The position numbers and the translations under genes were made by a program. DNA of 64,000 nt from assembly GCF_000019085.1 (NCBI RefSeq), contig NC_010321.1, positions 1,499,001 through 1,563,000 of the forward strand, written 5' to 3'. Shown here piece after piece: positions 1 to 8,751 of the stretch (position 1 is the first letter of the stretch; each line of letters starts with the position of its first letter). This stretch comes from Thermoanaerobacter pseudethanolicus ATCC 33223 (lineage in GTDB: Bacteria; Bacillota; Thermoanaerobacteria; Thermoanaerobacterales; Thermoanaerobacteraceae). The notes below the pieces were generated by a model. The model did no database searches and was not told the origin of the DNA. It worked only from the letters and a program-made list of their open reading frames with translations.

Positions 1-549
1 TTCTAATTCTTGTTTTTCTAATTTGTCATTAGAAGCTTTATAAGAAAGAGCCGACATATAATCAAAAATTTGTTGAAAATCTTGTAATTTGCTTGTAAAA
101 ACATCCATTTCTGATGTTAATTTCTTGTCATATGCAATTTTTATAGAAGGCCCTTTTTTTACATATACTTCACTGGAAATACCTTGAGACTTTAAGGAAG
201 AAGAAAATAAAGCAGCTTGTTCTCTATCTAAAAATATTCCACCTATTAACAAATATTTGTCAGAATCTTTACTAACAAAAGAATAAACTCCCTTCATCTT
301 CATTAAATCATCCTGATACTTTGCAGTCTCAAAATCTGAATAGCTACCTAAAACAACTTCAAACAAGTCAATTCCTTTAACAACCATCTCTTCAAAATTA
401 TCACTGTCATTTGTTTTTGAAATGTTAGGTTCTACAATATCTTTTGAAATAAAATAACCTGCTAAAAGAGAAACTAGAGGAATTATTAATACAACAATTA
501 AAACTTCCAGCATTCTTTCGTTTTTCATTTCTTTATCAACCCTTACCAT
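1..549 (-). CDS. SPOR-domain membrane protein (3' end beyond window)
   Basis: The reverse strand is open from position 549 to the left edge, so only the N-terminal 183 codons are visible. The protein starts with a short basic stretch and one membrane segment (about residues 14-32), then a linker. A SPOR-like region follows (FEVVLGSYSDF, then YLLIGGIFLDREQAALFSSSLKSQG), as in proteins that bind denuded septal peptidoglycan or act in sporulation. A second ATG at 528 has an AAGGG sequence upstream and is an alternative start. The C-terminus, and therefore full domain content, is unseen. Family assignment is by pattern only. Confidence 0.7.
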   Translation of the reverse strand, partial: MVRVDKEMKNERMLEVLIVVLIIPLVSLLAGYFISKDIVEPNISKTNDSDNFEEMVVKGIDLFEVVLGSYSDFETAKYQDDLMKMKGVYSFVSKDSDKYLLIGGIFLDREQAALFSSSLKSQGISSEVYVKKGPSIKIAYDKKLTSEMDVFTSKLQDFQQIFDYMSALSYKASNDKLEKQELE

Positions 550-702
550 AAATCTTTATACGATAAATCTTTACACTTATATTATACTATACTTCCTTAA
601 AAAATCCTTTAAAAATTTTAATAGGACTTTTTTACTAATTTGCACTTTTAAAAGAGGTTTTAGAAGAATTTTGTCGAATTATATATTATAGGAGGGATTG
701 AA

Positions 703-1263
703 TTGACAAATATTGTAAATCAAATAATTGAAAATAAATTTCGCGAAATTCAAAGCAGACTCCCTGCTAATATAAAAATATTTAACACTGATAAACCTTT
801 TGCTGAAGTTTTAAACAATGCTATAGAAAATCAACAATACAATTCAGGAAATGTGAGTAATAATGCGCCATCAAAAAATACAAATTTACAACAAATTGAA
901 GATTTAATACAACGGGCCAGTCAAAAATATAATGTAGATGCAAATCTCATCAGAGCGGTCATCAAAGCAGAGTCTAATTTTAATCCATTCGCAGTTTCTT
1001 CTGCAGGAGCGATGGGACTTATGCAGCTTATGCCTTCAACTGCAAAGGAATTAAATGTATCCAATCCTTTTGACCCTTCTCAAAATATAGATGGAGGAGT
1101 AAGATACCTAAAAAATTTGTTAGACACTTACCATGACATAAGATTAGCATTAGCTGCATATAATGCTGGTCCTCAATCAGTAGAAAAATATCAAGGTATT
1201 CCCCCTTACCAAGAAACTATAAATTATATAAACAAAATTTTAAATGACTTATATAATAAATAA
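703..1263 (+). CDS. Lytic transglycosylase (SLT domain)
   Basis: This 186-residue protein would cleave peptidoglycan between MurNAc and GlcNAc. The start is TTG, chosen because GGAGGG lies 6 bases upstream. Residues 1-60 are low-complexity with no clear signal peptide. The SLT goose-lysozyme-like domain occupies about 65-180, with the catalytic Glu at about 90 (AVIKAESNF), then [10 protein letters not shown] and the AAYNAGP motif. Family members are usually exported, so lack of a signal sequence is odd and export may use another route. It is a lone gene, closed by a hairpin shared with typA, which converges on it. Confidence 0.88.
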   Translation: MTNIVNQIIENKFREIQSRLPANIKIFNTDKPFAEVLNNAIENQQYNSGNVSNNAPSKNTNLQQIEDLIQRASQKYNVDANLIRAVIKAESNFNPFAVSSAGAMGLMQLMPSTAKELNVSNPFDPSQNIDGGVRYLKNLLDTYHDIRLALAAYNAGPQSVEKYQGIPPYQETINYINKILNDLYNK

Positions 1264-1266
1264 TAA

Positions 1267-1285
1267 AGGAGCCAAAAAGGCTCCC
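1267..1285. terminator. Bidirectional terminator between SLT gene and typA
   Basis: GGAGCC, loop AAAAA, GGCTCC, between two convergent stop codons. The minus-strand side is followed by a T-rich tract and the plus side by CCTATTTGTT. Confidence 0.75.
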
Positions 1286-3109
1286 CTATTTGTTGTATTT
1301 TGCACTTTTATATCTTTGTTGAGAATCCAAAATCTTTTTTCGTATTCTAATGCTTTGAGGAGTAACTTCCACTAATTCATCATTATCTATAAACTCTAAT
1401 GCTTCTTCTAAGGACATCTTTTTTACAGGAGATAGCCTCAAAGCCTCATCCGCCGTTGCAGACCTTAAATTTGTCACATGTTTTTTCTTACATACATTGA
1501 CATCAATATCTCCACTTCTTGAATTAACTCCCACAACCATCCCTTCATACACTTTTGTACCTGGCTCTATAAAAAGTGTCCCTCTCTCTTGAGCATTGTA
1601 AAGGCCATAAGTTGTCGCAACCCCCGTCTCAAAAGCTACAAGAGCGCCTCTCGTACGAGAAGGAATGTCTCCTTTGTAAGGTGCATAATCATAAAAGACA
1701 GAGGTCATTATGCCATTTCCTTTTGTATCTGTTAAAAATTCAGACCGATACCCTATTAAGCCTCGTGTAGGTATTTTAAACTTAAGCCTTATAGTTCCTG
1801 GCTTTAATGTGTGCATATCCATCAATTCAGCTTTTCTCGGTCCTAATTTTTCCATCACAACTCCCATATATTCTTCAGGAATATCTATTGTCAAAAGTTC
1901 AATAGGTTCCATTTTTACTCCATTTATTTCTTTAAAAATCACTGTAGGCTTAGAAACCTGTAATTCATACCCTTCCCGTCTCATAGTCTCAATTAAAATA
2001 GAAAGATGCAGCTCTCCTCTTCCAGACACCTTAAAAGAATCAGTAGAATCTGTTTCTTCAACTCGCAATGCGACGTTTGTCTCTAGCTCTTTAAAAAGCC
2101 TTTCTCTTAAATGTCTTGAAGTAACGTATTTACCCTCAGTTCCAGCAAAAGGACTGGTATTTACACTAAAAGTCATAGAAACTGTTGGCTCTTCTATGCG
2201 AACAAAGTCTACCGCCTCGGGGTTATCTCTATCTGCAATGGTCTCTCCAATCTCAATATCGCTTATGCCAGAAACCGCCACAATATCTCCCAAGCTTGCT
2301 TCTTCTACTTGCACTCTTTTTAGTCCTTCAAACTGATATAGATTATTTATGTGAACTTTTTGTATTGACCCATCTCTTTTACATATAGCCGCTTCTTCCC
2401 CTGAAATTATTTTTCCTCTAACTACTTTTCCAATGGCAATTCTCCCAATGTAATCATCATAATCTAAAGTAGTCACTATAAGTTGTAATGGTGCTTCAAT
2501 ATCTCCTATTGGTGCAGGAATATAGTCTAAAATCGTATCAAAAAGAGGTCTCAAGTCATGAGACTCTTCTTCTAAACTTAATTTTGCTATACCTTCTTTT
2601 GCAGAGGTGTAGACAACAGGGAAATCAACTTGGTCATCATTTGCTCCTAATTCAATAAATAGATCTAAGACTTCGTCAATAACCTCCTGAGGCCTTGCAT
2701 CAGGCCTATCAATTTTATTTATGACAACTATAGGTTTTAGATCCAGTTCCAATGCTTTACTTAATACAAAACGGGTCTGTGGCATAGGTCCTTCAAAAGA
2801 ATCTACCAACAAAAGTACCCCATCTACCATTTTTAATACTCGCTCTACTTCACCGCTAAAATCTGCATGTCCTGGGGTATCCACTATATTTATTTTCACA
2901 TCTTTATATCTAACAGCAGTATTTTTGGCAAGAATTGTTATGCCTCTTTCTCTTTCTAAATCGTTAAAATCCAAAATCCTTTCCTCAACTTTTTCATTTG
3001 CCCTAAAAATACCGCTTTGTTTAAGCATAGCATCAACCAAAGTAGTTTTTCCATGATCAACATGAGCAATAATGGCTATATTTCTTACATCTTCTCTTAC
3101 ATATTTCAT
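1286..3109 (-). CDS. typA: Translational GTPase TypA/BipA
   Basis: A 607-residue ribosome-associated GTPase of the EF-G family, involved in ribosome assembly and stress adaptation. The G motifs are clear: AHVDHGKT at about 15-22, [13 protein letters not shown] and NKID. EF-G-like domains III and V and the TypA-specific C-terminal domain ([11 protein letters not shown], then [13 protein letters not shown]) follow. The length is typical. The ATG at 3109 is chosen over a 20-residue upstream extension because GGAAGGAGATACCTT sits directly before it. It is monocistronic and converges on the SLT gene. Confidence 0.97.
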   Translation of the reverse strand: MKYVREDVRNIAIIAHVDHGKTTLVDAMLKQSGIFRANEKVEERILDFNDLERERGITILAKNTAVRYKDVKINIVDTPGHADFSGEVERVLKMVDGVLLLVDSFEGPMPQTRFVLSKALELDLKPIVVINKIDRPDARPQEVIDEVLDLFIELGANDDQVDFPVVYTSAKEGIAKLSLEEESHDLRPLFDTILDYIPAPIGDIEAPLQLIVTTLDYDDYIGRIAIGKVVRGKIISGEEAAICKRDGSIQKVHINNLYQFEGLKRVQVEEASLGDIVAVSGISDIEIGETIADRDNPEAVDFVRIEEPTVSMTFSVNTSPFAGTEGKYVTSRHLRERLFKELETNVALRVEETDSTDSFKVSGRGELHLSILIETMRREGYELQVSKPTVIFKEINGVKMEPIELLTIDIPEEYMGVVMEKLGPRKAELMDMHTLKPGTIRLKFKIPTRGLIGYRSEFLTDTKGNGIMTSVFYDYAPYKGDIPSRTRGALVAFETGVATTYGLYNAQERGTLFIEPGTKVYEGMVVGVNSRSGDIDVNVCKKKHVTNLRSATADEALRLSPVKKMSLEEALEFIDNDELVEVTPQSIRIRKKILDSQQRYKSAKYNK

Positions 3110-3190
3110 AAGGTATCTCCTTCCATAAAATAGGCTATATCGCGTATACAGTATTATATGATATATCAAGGAATAAAAATAGTCAATATA

Positions 3191-3222
3191 AAAAAGAGCA
3201 CTCCTTGGAGTACTCTTTTTTT
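3191..3222 (-). terminator. Terminator after the NlpC/P60 gene
   Basis: Hairpin AAGAGTACTCC / GGAGTGCTCTT (minus strand) with A- and T-tracts on both sides, directly after the stop codon at 3227. It also separates this gene from typA downstream on the same strand. Confidence 0.75.
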
Positions 3223-3226
3223 ATGC

Positions 3227-4366
3227 TTATCTTATAACGCGTCGTGCTGTAGTATAATGGTCTTTATAATATCCCGAAGTTATATTACTTATTATCACTT
3301 TTCCAGCCCCTGAAGAGCTGTGTATAAACTCACCATTGCCTATATATATTCCTGAGTGATTTATCACACTACTTCCCAAAGTTTTAAAAAATACCAAATC
3401 TCCTGGTTGAAGGTTGCTATAACTTACATATTCTTCTACAGTAGATTGGTCCTTCGCCGTTCTTGGTAAATTAATATCAAAATTCTTAAAAACATATTGA
3501 ACAAAACCGGAACAATCAAACCCTGCAGGAGATGAACCTCCATACACATACTTGGTTCCCAAAAGAGATTTAGCAAATTCTATAAGCTTGTTTACCACAC
3601 TTCTATCTACGTCTCCTCTTGATACAATCGTTTGTGTTCCTACTGATAAATATTGGCCATATATCCAACCTTCTCTTCCATCTGAAAGCCTTATATTGTA
3701 CCATCCATTTTGATTTCCTAATACATCCACTTTTGTATTTTTTGTAACTTGTGCTATCACATTGGCAGATATATTACCTGCACTTCTCACATTTACTACA
3801 CTACCTGTTACTATGCCAACAGCTATTGGTGTTCTATTAACACTTCCTCTTGATACAGTAGTATCTACACTTTTTACTGCTAAATATTGACTGTAAATCC
3901 ATCCTTCTTTGTTGTTAGAAAGTCTTACTTTGTACCAATCATTTTGCTTTCCTAAAACATCTACTACAGTATTTTTTGCAAGTTGTGTTATTATGCTTGC
4001 AGATAAACTGGCTGCACTTCTTACGTTCACTCTACTACCGGTCACAGTACCAACTCCTGTTACCGGTGCATTTTGGCCATTAACTAATGCTAAATACTCT
4101 CCAAAAACCCAACCTTCTTTTCCATCTGAAAGCTTAATCTTGTACCATCCATTTTGCTGATCTAACACAGTCACAGTATCATTTAAATTTAGCCGTGTAA
4201 TAATGCTTCCTGATAAACTGCCCTGCGTTCGTACATTTACATAATTTCCCGTAATCTTTCCAACTCCCAATCCTTCTGCAAACGCTGGGTTCAAAAAAGA
4301 ACTACCAATCAGCGTCGCGCCAAACACAGAAATTCCAAAAATCATCTTTCCTATTCGCTGATCCAC
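3227..4366 (-). CDS. Secreted cell-wall hydrolase, 3x SH3b + NlpC/P60
   Basis: A 379-residue D,L-endopeptidase-type peptidoglycan hydrolase. The start is GTG at 4366, preceded by GGAAGGAGATTTGCA. A longer reading frame runs upstream but passes through the riboswitch and is not protein. A signal peptide ends near AFA at residue 30. Three bacterial SH3 repeats follow, each with VNVR and GW(V/I)(F/Y)xxYL. The C-terminal NlpC/P60 domain has the catalytic Cys (GFDCSGFVQ) and His (INHSGIYIG), then EFIHSS. Placement under a c-di-AMP riboswitch agrees with the known role of that ligand in wall homeostasis. Confidence 0.93.
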   Translation of the reverse strand: MDQRIGKMIFGISVFGATLIGSSFLNPAFAEGLGVGKITGNYVNVRTQGSLSGSIITRLNLNDTVTVLDQQNGWYKIKLSDGKEGWVFGEYLALVNGQNAPVTGVGTVTGSRVNVRSAASLSASIITQLAKNTVVDVLGKQNDWYKVRLSNNKEGWIYSQYLAVKSVDTTVSRGSVNRTPIAVGIVTGSVVNVRSAGNISANVIAQVTKNTKVDVLGNQNGWYNIRLSDGREGWIYGQYLSVGTQTIVSRGDVDRSVVNKLIEFAKSLLGTKYVYGGSSPAGFDCSGFVQYVFKNFDINLPRTAKDQSTVEEYVSYSNLQPGDLVFFKTLGSSVINHSGIYIGNGEFIHSSSGAGKVIISNITSGYYKDHYTTARRVIR

Positions 4367-4383
4367 TGCAAATCTCCTTCCTT

Positions 4384-4500
4384 TATTGCCTCCGGAGTTA
4401 GCTGTCGGGTGCGGGACAGAAGGTATCCCTACTGCAGCTTCACTGCAGATTAACCCCAAAAAGCGGTTCCTCCGTACCTTTCGGATTCGGCAAGATTGCA
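4384..4500 (-). promoter_or_regulatory. c-di-AMP riboswitch (ydaO/yuaA type)
   Basis: The minus strand carries the conserved ydaO/yuaA blocks in order: CCGAATCCG, GGTACGGAGGAACCGC, TTTGGGGTTAATC, TAGGGATACCTTCTGTCCC, GCACCCGACAGCTAACTC and CGGAGGC. A closing stem pairs TTGCC (4489-4493) with GGCAA (4386-4390). It lies immediately upstream of the NlpC/P60 start. This class senses c-di-AMP and usually turns genes off when ligand is high. No clear terminator is visible in the short space before the GTG, so control of ribosome access is possible. Confidence 0.93.
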
Positions 4501-4623
4501 TATTTTGTCCTTTTGTCTTATCTTATCATATCCTACAGTCAAAGTCAATGTTTACATTACATTTTCTTAAACTTTTTAATCTTTTTTTAATATATTTTAT
4601 AAAAAATTAATAATTTGTGTGAC

Positions 4624-4650
4624 AAAAAAATAAAAGGCTTAACGCCTCTT
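4624..4650 (-). terminator. Terminator of tRNA-Leu
   Basis: On the minus strand AGGC-GTTAA-GCCT is followed by TTTTATTTTTTT, just past the tRNA 3' end. Confidence 0.7.
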
Positions 4651-4656
4651 TTCTCT

Positions 4657-4690
4657 TTTATTTATGGTGCGGATTTATTTATGGTGCGGA
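4657..4690. repeat. 17-bp perfect tandem repeat at the tRNA-Leu 3' end
   Basis: The 17-mer beginning TTTATTTATGGTGC is present at 4657-4673 and again at 4674-4690. The right copy contains the CCA end and part of the acceptor stem of tRNA-Leu, so the left copy is an extra tRNA 3' end. Confidence 0.9.
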
Positions 4691-4766
4691 GGGTGGGACT
4701 TGAACCCACACGGGAAACCCCATACGCCCCTCAAACGTACGCGTCTGCCAGTTCCGCCACCACCGC
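4682..4766 (-). tRNA. tRNA-Leu (anticodon GAG)
   Basis: An 85-nt class II tRNA with encoded CCA. The acceptor stem is GCGGTGG/CCTCCGC, the anticodon stem TACGT/GCGTA with loop TTGAGGG, followed by a long variable arm (TGGGGTTTCCCG) and a T arm GTGGG-TTCAAGT-CCCAC. The loop gives anticodon GAG, and the long variable arm fits leucine. Confidence 0.95.
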
Positions 4767-4839
4767 ACGCTTTTTTAATTTCGTCACACTATGAATTATA
4801 TAATCTTTTTAGGTCAGTGTCAATACCTATTTTTTAATA

Positions 4840-6423
4840 CTACTTTTTTATATACCATTTTTCTATATTGTCGAAAACATTAAATCCAGTAGGGTCCACA
4901 CCTTTTACATTGTCATATGCCATAACTGCTCCTTCAATATAGAAAAGGCCAATTATAGGTTGTTCCTCTAAAAAAACTTGTTCCAAAACTTGATAATCTG
5001 CTTTTAAAGAATTTTCTTCTAAATCATAAAAAATTCTACTATATATTTCATCAACTTTAGAATTACTATAACCCATAAAATTATCTTTGCCTTTTGTCAT
5101 AAACATCGCAGACATATCTTGATTATAACTTAAATTCCACTCCATTAGCACCAAATCAAACTTACCCGAATACACAGAACTTAGTAAATTATCCCAATCT
5201 TTTGGTACAATTTTTATTTCAATTCCTATGCTTTTTAAATTATTCTTTATAATTTGAGCAGTCTTAATTAAATAAGGATTATTTACATTTACTATCAAAT
5301 CAAATTTAAGTTGATAAGTTCCATTGTTCCTTATCCCTTTAACTAAATTCCAACCATTTTCCTCTAATATTTTATTTGCCTCTTTTATATCGTAATTATG
5401 AGCTACTATTTTACTACTATAAAGCCATGAATCAGGGCGGACTGGAATGCATGACTTTAACCCATGACCAAAATATACATCTCTCAAAATTTTGTCAGTA
5501 TCTATTCCATAACACATCGCTTTCCTGACATTTGAATCTTTCAACGCTGGATTTTGATAATTAGGAGCCATAAATACATAATCTTGCATAACGTATTTAT
5601 AAATATTTACATTTGAAAGCTCTTTGTATTTATCCCAGTCTATGTCACTTAAAAAAGTAAAATCTGCTTCTTTGCTTTGAAAAGATGTTATCATGGCATT
5701 TTCATTAGGCACAATTTTAAATACTATATTATCTATATAGGGTTTGTCGCCTCTATAATAAGGATTTTTTTCAAAAATAACCTCTCTGCTAACACTGTAA
5801 GAAGATATCTTATATGGTCCTGTACCAATAGGTACGATGTCTTTATTTAAAATATCTTCCTTGCTCTTGTATTGGTGCTCGGCTAAAATAGGAAAAGTAA
5901 ATAAAGCTATTGGATTTGCAGCAGGTTTATTTAAAACAACTTCAAATTCATAATCACCGTTTGTCTTATAAGAGGAGAGATAGTTAATGAGAATGTCCTT
6001 ATAAGGGCTTTTTACCTCCTTACTTTTAAAAGAATCAAAAGTAAATTTTACATCATTAGCTGTAAAACTTACTCCATCCTGCCATTTAACATTCTTTTTT
6101 AAATAAAATTTTATATTAAGTCCATTTATATCCCACTTTTCTGCTAATTGAGGAACAGGTTTTAAAGTTTTATCTAAAGTAACTAATCCTTCCAATGACA
6201 AATTCAACATTTGCCTTACTCGTTCATTGCTGTTTAAAAAAGGATTTAACGTATCAAAAGAAGTAATATTTACTCTTAAAGTGCCACCCTCTAGTGGCTT
6301 TTCTTCTTCAATCTTAGTTTTATCCTCAGAAGCTTGCGGCAAATTTACCATATTTTGTGGAGTGGTTTTGCATCCTGTAAAAATAAACATCAAAATGAAA
6401 GATAATATAATAAATTTTCTCAT
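4840..6423 (-). CDS. ABC transporter substrate-binding lipoprotein, family 5 (peptide/opine type)
   Basis: A 527-residue extracellular solute-binding protein. Residues 1-18 form a lipoprotein signal (hydrophobic core, then FTGC, with Cys18 as lipid site). The DppA/OppA-like fold is indicated by LNPFLNSNERVRQMLNLSLEGL, the NVKWQDGVSFTANDVKFTFDSF block and the VRKAMCYGIDTDKILRDVY region. Ligand cannot be told from sequence; peptides are typical. No permease or ATPase genes adjoin it. It follows the nicotinate phosphoribosyltransferase gene by only 19 bases and is probably cotranscribed, which could hint at uptake of a related compound, though that is speculation. Confidence 0.88.
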   Translation of the reverse strand: MRKFIILSFILMFIFTGCKTTPQNMVNLPQASEDKTKIEEEKPLEGGTLRVNITSFDTLNPFLNSNERVRQMLNLSLEGLVTLDKTLKPVPQLAEKWDINGLNIKFYLKKNVKWQDGVSFTANDVKFTFDSFKSKEVKSPYKDILINYLSSYKTNGDYEFEVVLNKPAANPIALFTFPILAEHQYKSKEDILNKDIVPIGTGPYKISSYSVSREVIFEKNPYYRGDKPYIDNIVFKIVPNENAMITSFQSKEADFTFLSDIDWDKYKELSNVNIYKYVMQDYVFMAPNYQNPALKDSNVRKAMCYGIDTDKILRDVYFGHGLKSCIPVRPDSWLYSSKIVAHNYDIKEANKILEENGWNLVKGIRNNGTYQLKFDLIVNVNNPYLIKTAQIIKNNLKSIGIEIKIVPKDWDNLLSSVYSGKFDLVLMEWNLSYNQDMSAMFMTKGKDNFMGYSNSKVDEIYSRIFYDLEENSLKADYQVLEQVFLEEQPIIGLFYIEGAVMAYDNVKGVDPTGFNVFDNIEKWYIKK

Positions 6424-6442
6424 TAACTATCATCTCCGAAAA

Positions 6443-7477
6443 CTATTTTATCTTTTTCAATTTTTTATTTTCTATAATACCAGGAATTCTCCCTCTTTTA
6501 GCAACAGGTACCCCTTCTACTTCTTTTATATCCATTGTCATGTCAATAGGTTGAGCATCAGATATGTAACTTCCAACACCAAAAGCATCTGCCCCACTTT
6601 CAGAAAGTTTTGCAACTCTTTCAGGATCTAAACCTCCAGAAACTATAATTTTTACATTTGTAAATCCTTTTTGATTAAGCCTTTGTCTTAGTTCATAAAC
6701 CAAACTGGGAGTAACACCTCCTCTTTCTGATGGAGTATCAAGTCTTACTCCGTATAATCTATCCCCTAAAAATTCAGCAACCCTCAAAGCCTCTTCCACT
6801 TCGTCTTTAAAAGTATCAACTAAAATGGTTATCTTCTCATCAGGGGGAGTTATATCTCTGTAAGCTTTCACCACTTCTAATGTATCTCCTGCAATCAAAA
6901 AAGCAGCATGAGGTACTGTCCCTTTAGGGTCTTTTCCCATTAATTTTGCACCTAAAACACAGCTGGCATCATCTGCCCCTCCAACGAGTGCCGCCCTTTC
7001 CATCACAGGTGCCACAGCTGGATGTACATGTCTCGCGCCAAAACATAATATTGGTTTGTCTTTGGCAACTTCTTTAAGCTCCCTTGCTGCTGTTGCCCAA
7101 CCAGAAGAACTTGCAAGAATTCCTAATATTGCCGTCTCATAAATTCCAAACTCACTATAAGGCCCTTTTATCCTCATTACTGTATCTTTAGCTTCAAAAG
7201 TATCTCCTTCTTCCAAAGACCATATTTCCACATTTTTATCTTTAAGTAAACTCATTACTTCTGGTAACCCTGCAAAAACTCCTCTTTTTCTTGGAAATAT
7301 CTCCGCTGTGACTATTTTATCTTGTACACTAAGATATGACAAAATATCCTGGGTTCTTAAAAAATACACATCCGTAGTCCATGCATTTTTTATTTCTTCA
7401 TGAGTAGCTGAGAAAAACTCCCTATCCTTTTCGATTTTTACCTCATTTAGGTCTTTTAAATGTTTTAATTGTTTCAT
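6443..7477 (-). CDS. pncB: Nicotinate phosphoribosyltransferase
   Basis: A 344-residue cytoplasmic enzyme of NAD salvage that joins nicotinate to PRPP with ATP hydrolysis. It is the shorter form seen in many Firmicutes and archaea. Recognisable blocks are the FPRKRGVFAGLPEV region, ILGILASSSGWATAAREL, FGARHVHPAVAPVMERAALVGG, a GTVPHAAFLIAGDT block, VRLDTPSERGGV, and IIVSGGLDPERV with DAFGVGSYIS for phosphate binding. The start ATG has GGAGG upstream. It is the first gene of a likely two-gene operon with the binding lipoprotein. Confidence 0.93.
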   Translation of the reverse strand: MKQLKHLKDLNEVKIEKDREFFSATHEEIKNAWTTDVYFLRTQDILSYLSVQDKIVTAEIFPRKRGVFAGLPEVMSLLKDKNVEIWSLEEGDTFEAKDTVMRIKGPYSEFGIYETAILGILASSSGWATAARELKEVAKDKPILCFGARHVHPAVAPVMERAALVGGADDASCVLGAKLMGKDPKGTVPHAAFLIAGDTLEVVKAYRDITPPDEKITILVDTFKDEVEEALRVAEFLGDRLYGVRLDTPSERGGVTPSLVYELRQRLNQKGFTNVKIIVSGGLDPERVAKLSESGADAFGVGSYISDAQPIDMTMDIKEVEGVPVAKRGRIPGIIENKKLKKIK

Positions 7478-7560
7478 TTGTGTCCTCCCTTTTTATTTTC
7501 TTTTTTAACGATACTATTATACCAATTTTTCAGCTTTTTTTGTATATACTAATTTTCATA

Positions 7561-8121
7561 TCAATTTTTAGTTTCATATATGAACTTATACATCTGATAA
7601 ACTGCTAACACCTTTTTTATATATCTATTTGTCTCAGGAAAAGGAACAGCATGTAGCTGCTTCCCATCCTTCGAAAATTTTTTGTCTTTAAGCCATGCAT
7701 CTACATTTCCACTACCTCCGTTATAAGCTGCTATAGCCAACTGCATATTCCCATTGAAATTTTTAAGAAGATAACTCAAATACCATGTCCCCATTTGAAT
7801 ATTGTATTTAGGTTCAAAAAGCATATTATTACTGTAGTTTTTTATCCCTATTTTTTTAGCAATCCACTCTCCAGTCTCTGGTAAAATTTGCATTAATCCT
7901 ATAGCATTTTTACTGGAAATTGCATTACTTTTAAAATTACTTTCTACTTTTATTACGGCAAAAACAAGATAGGGATCTACTCCATACTCTTTTGCGTAAT
8001 AAACTACATAATTCTGGTATTTAAGAGGATAAATTTTTTTTAAAAAATAATAAGTATTTAACTCGTAAGTAAACAAAAGACCTAGTAGTATCAAAAATAT
8101 TACCGCAACTTTTTTTCTCAA
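7561..8121 (-). CDS. Membrane-anchored lytic transglycosylase (SLT domain)
   Basis: A 186-residue peptidoglycan-cleaving enzyme. The start is TTG at 8121, preceded by GGAGGAGTTAC. The longer frame that overlaps coaE lacks such a site. Residues 4-19 form an uncleaved anchor or signal segment. The SLT domain spans about 38-180, with catalytic Glu at about 60 (VIKVESNF), then AIGLMQILPETGEW and AAYNGGSGNV. It lies 23 bases after coaE and is probably the last gene of a polA-coaE-SLT operon. Spore-cortex or wall turnover is the likely role. Confidence 0.9.
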   Translation of the reverse strand: MRKKVAVIFLILLGLLFTYELNTYYFLKKIYPLKYQNYVVYYAKEYGVDPYLVFAVIKVESNFKSNAISSKNAIGLMQILPETGEWIAKKIGIKNYSNNMLFEPKYNIQMGTWYLSYLLKNFNGNMQLAIAAYNGGSGNVDAWLKDKKFSKDGKQLHAVPFPETNRYIKKVLAVYQMYKFIYETKN

Positions 8122-8144
8122 AGTAACTCCTCCGATATCATGAT

Positions 8145-8741
8145 TTATGTTGCAAATCTTCCCCAAAATAGTGTAACTTGTTTTTCCATAGCTTTAAAAT
8201 CCTTACTATTGTTTATTATAAAATCTGCGTATCTTATTTTTTCATCCAGAGGCATTTGACTTTTTATACGATTTAACGCGTCTTTGTAAGAAAGTTTATC
8301 CCTTTCCATAACCCTCTTTATTTGAGTTTTTGAATCTACTACTACTAGCCAAACTTCATCTACCATTTTATAAAGTTTCATTTCAATTAAAAGAGCTGCG
8401 TCTAATACAATAGCCTTTTGCTGATTCTTTTTTCTTTCTTCTTCTATTTTTTCTTTTATTCGTTCTATTATTATAGGATGAGTAATTTCATTTAATTTTT
8501 TAAGCTTCCTTCTGTCAGCAAACACAATATTACCTAATTTCTTTCTGTCAATTTCTCCGTCCTCCTTTAAAATTTCTCTGCCAAAATATTCTACAATTTT
8601 ATTATATGCTTCTGTTCCCTTTACCATTATTTCTCTCGACACGATATCTGCATCAATAACCACAGCCCCCATCTTCTTTAAAAGCTTAGAAACAGTGCTT
8701 TTCCCAGACGCAATGCCACCAGTCAGTCCAATTACTTGCAT
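8145..8741 (-). CDS. coaE: Dephospho-CoA kinase
   Basis: A 198-residue P-loop kinase for the last step of coenzyme A synthesis. It has the P-loop [12 protein letters not shown] at about 5-16, the [10 protein letters not shown] motif, the [20 protein letters not shown] block, THPII, and DAALLIEM as the usual VLDxPLL equivalent. The ATG at 8741 is chosen because AGGTG lies 6 bases upstream; a GTG three codons earlier overlaps that site. It begins 10 bases after the polA stop, and coaE next to polA is a common Firmicute arrangement. Confidence 0.95.
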   Translation of the reverse strand: MQVIGLTGGIASGKSTVSKLLKKMGAVVIDADIVSREIMVKGTEAYNKIVEYFGREILKEDGEIDRKKLGNIVFADRRKLKKLNEITHPIIIERIKEKIEEERKKNQQKAIVLDAALLIEMKLYKMVDEVWLVVVDSKTQIKRVMERDKLSYKDALNRIKSQMPLDEKIRYADFIINNSKDFKAMEKQVTLFWGRFAT

Positions 8742-8751
8742 TTTGTACACC

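Noticed and set aside
1710-2336. Long plus-strand reading frame opposite typA
   Set aside because: It is the antisense shadow of the typA coding sequence, with no ribosome site or family resemblance.
4366-4501. N-terminal 45-residue extension of the NlpC/P60 protein
   Set aside because: The bases are the c-di-AMP riboswitch; a strong ribosome site and signal peptide support the GTG at 4366.
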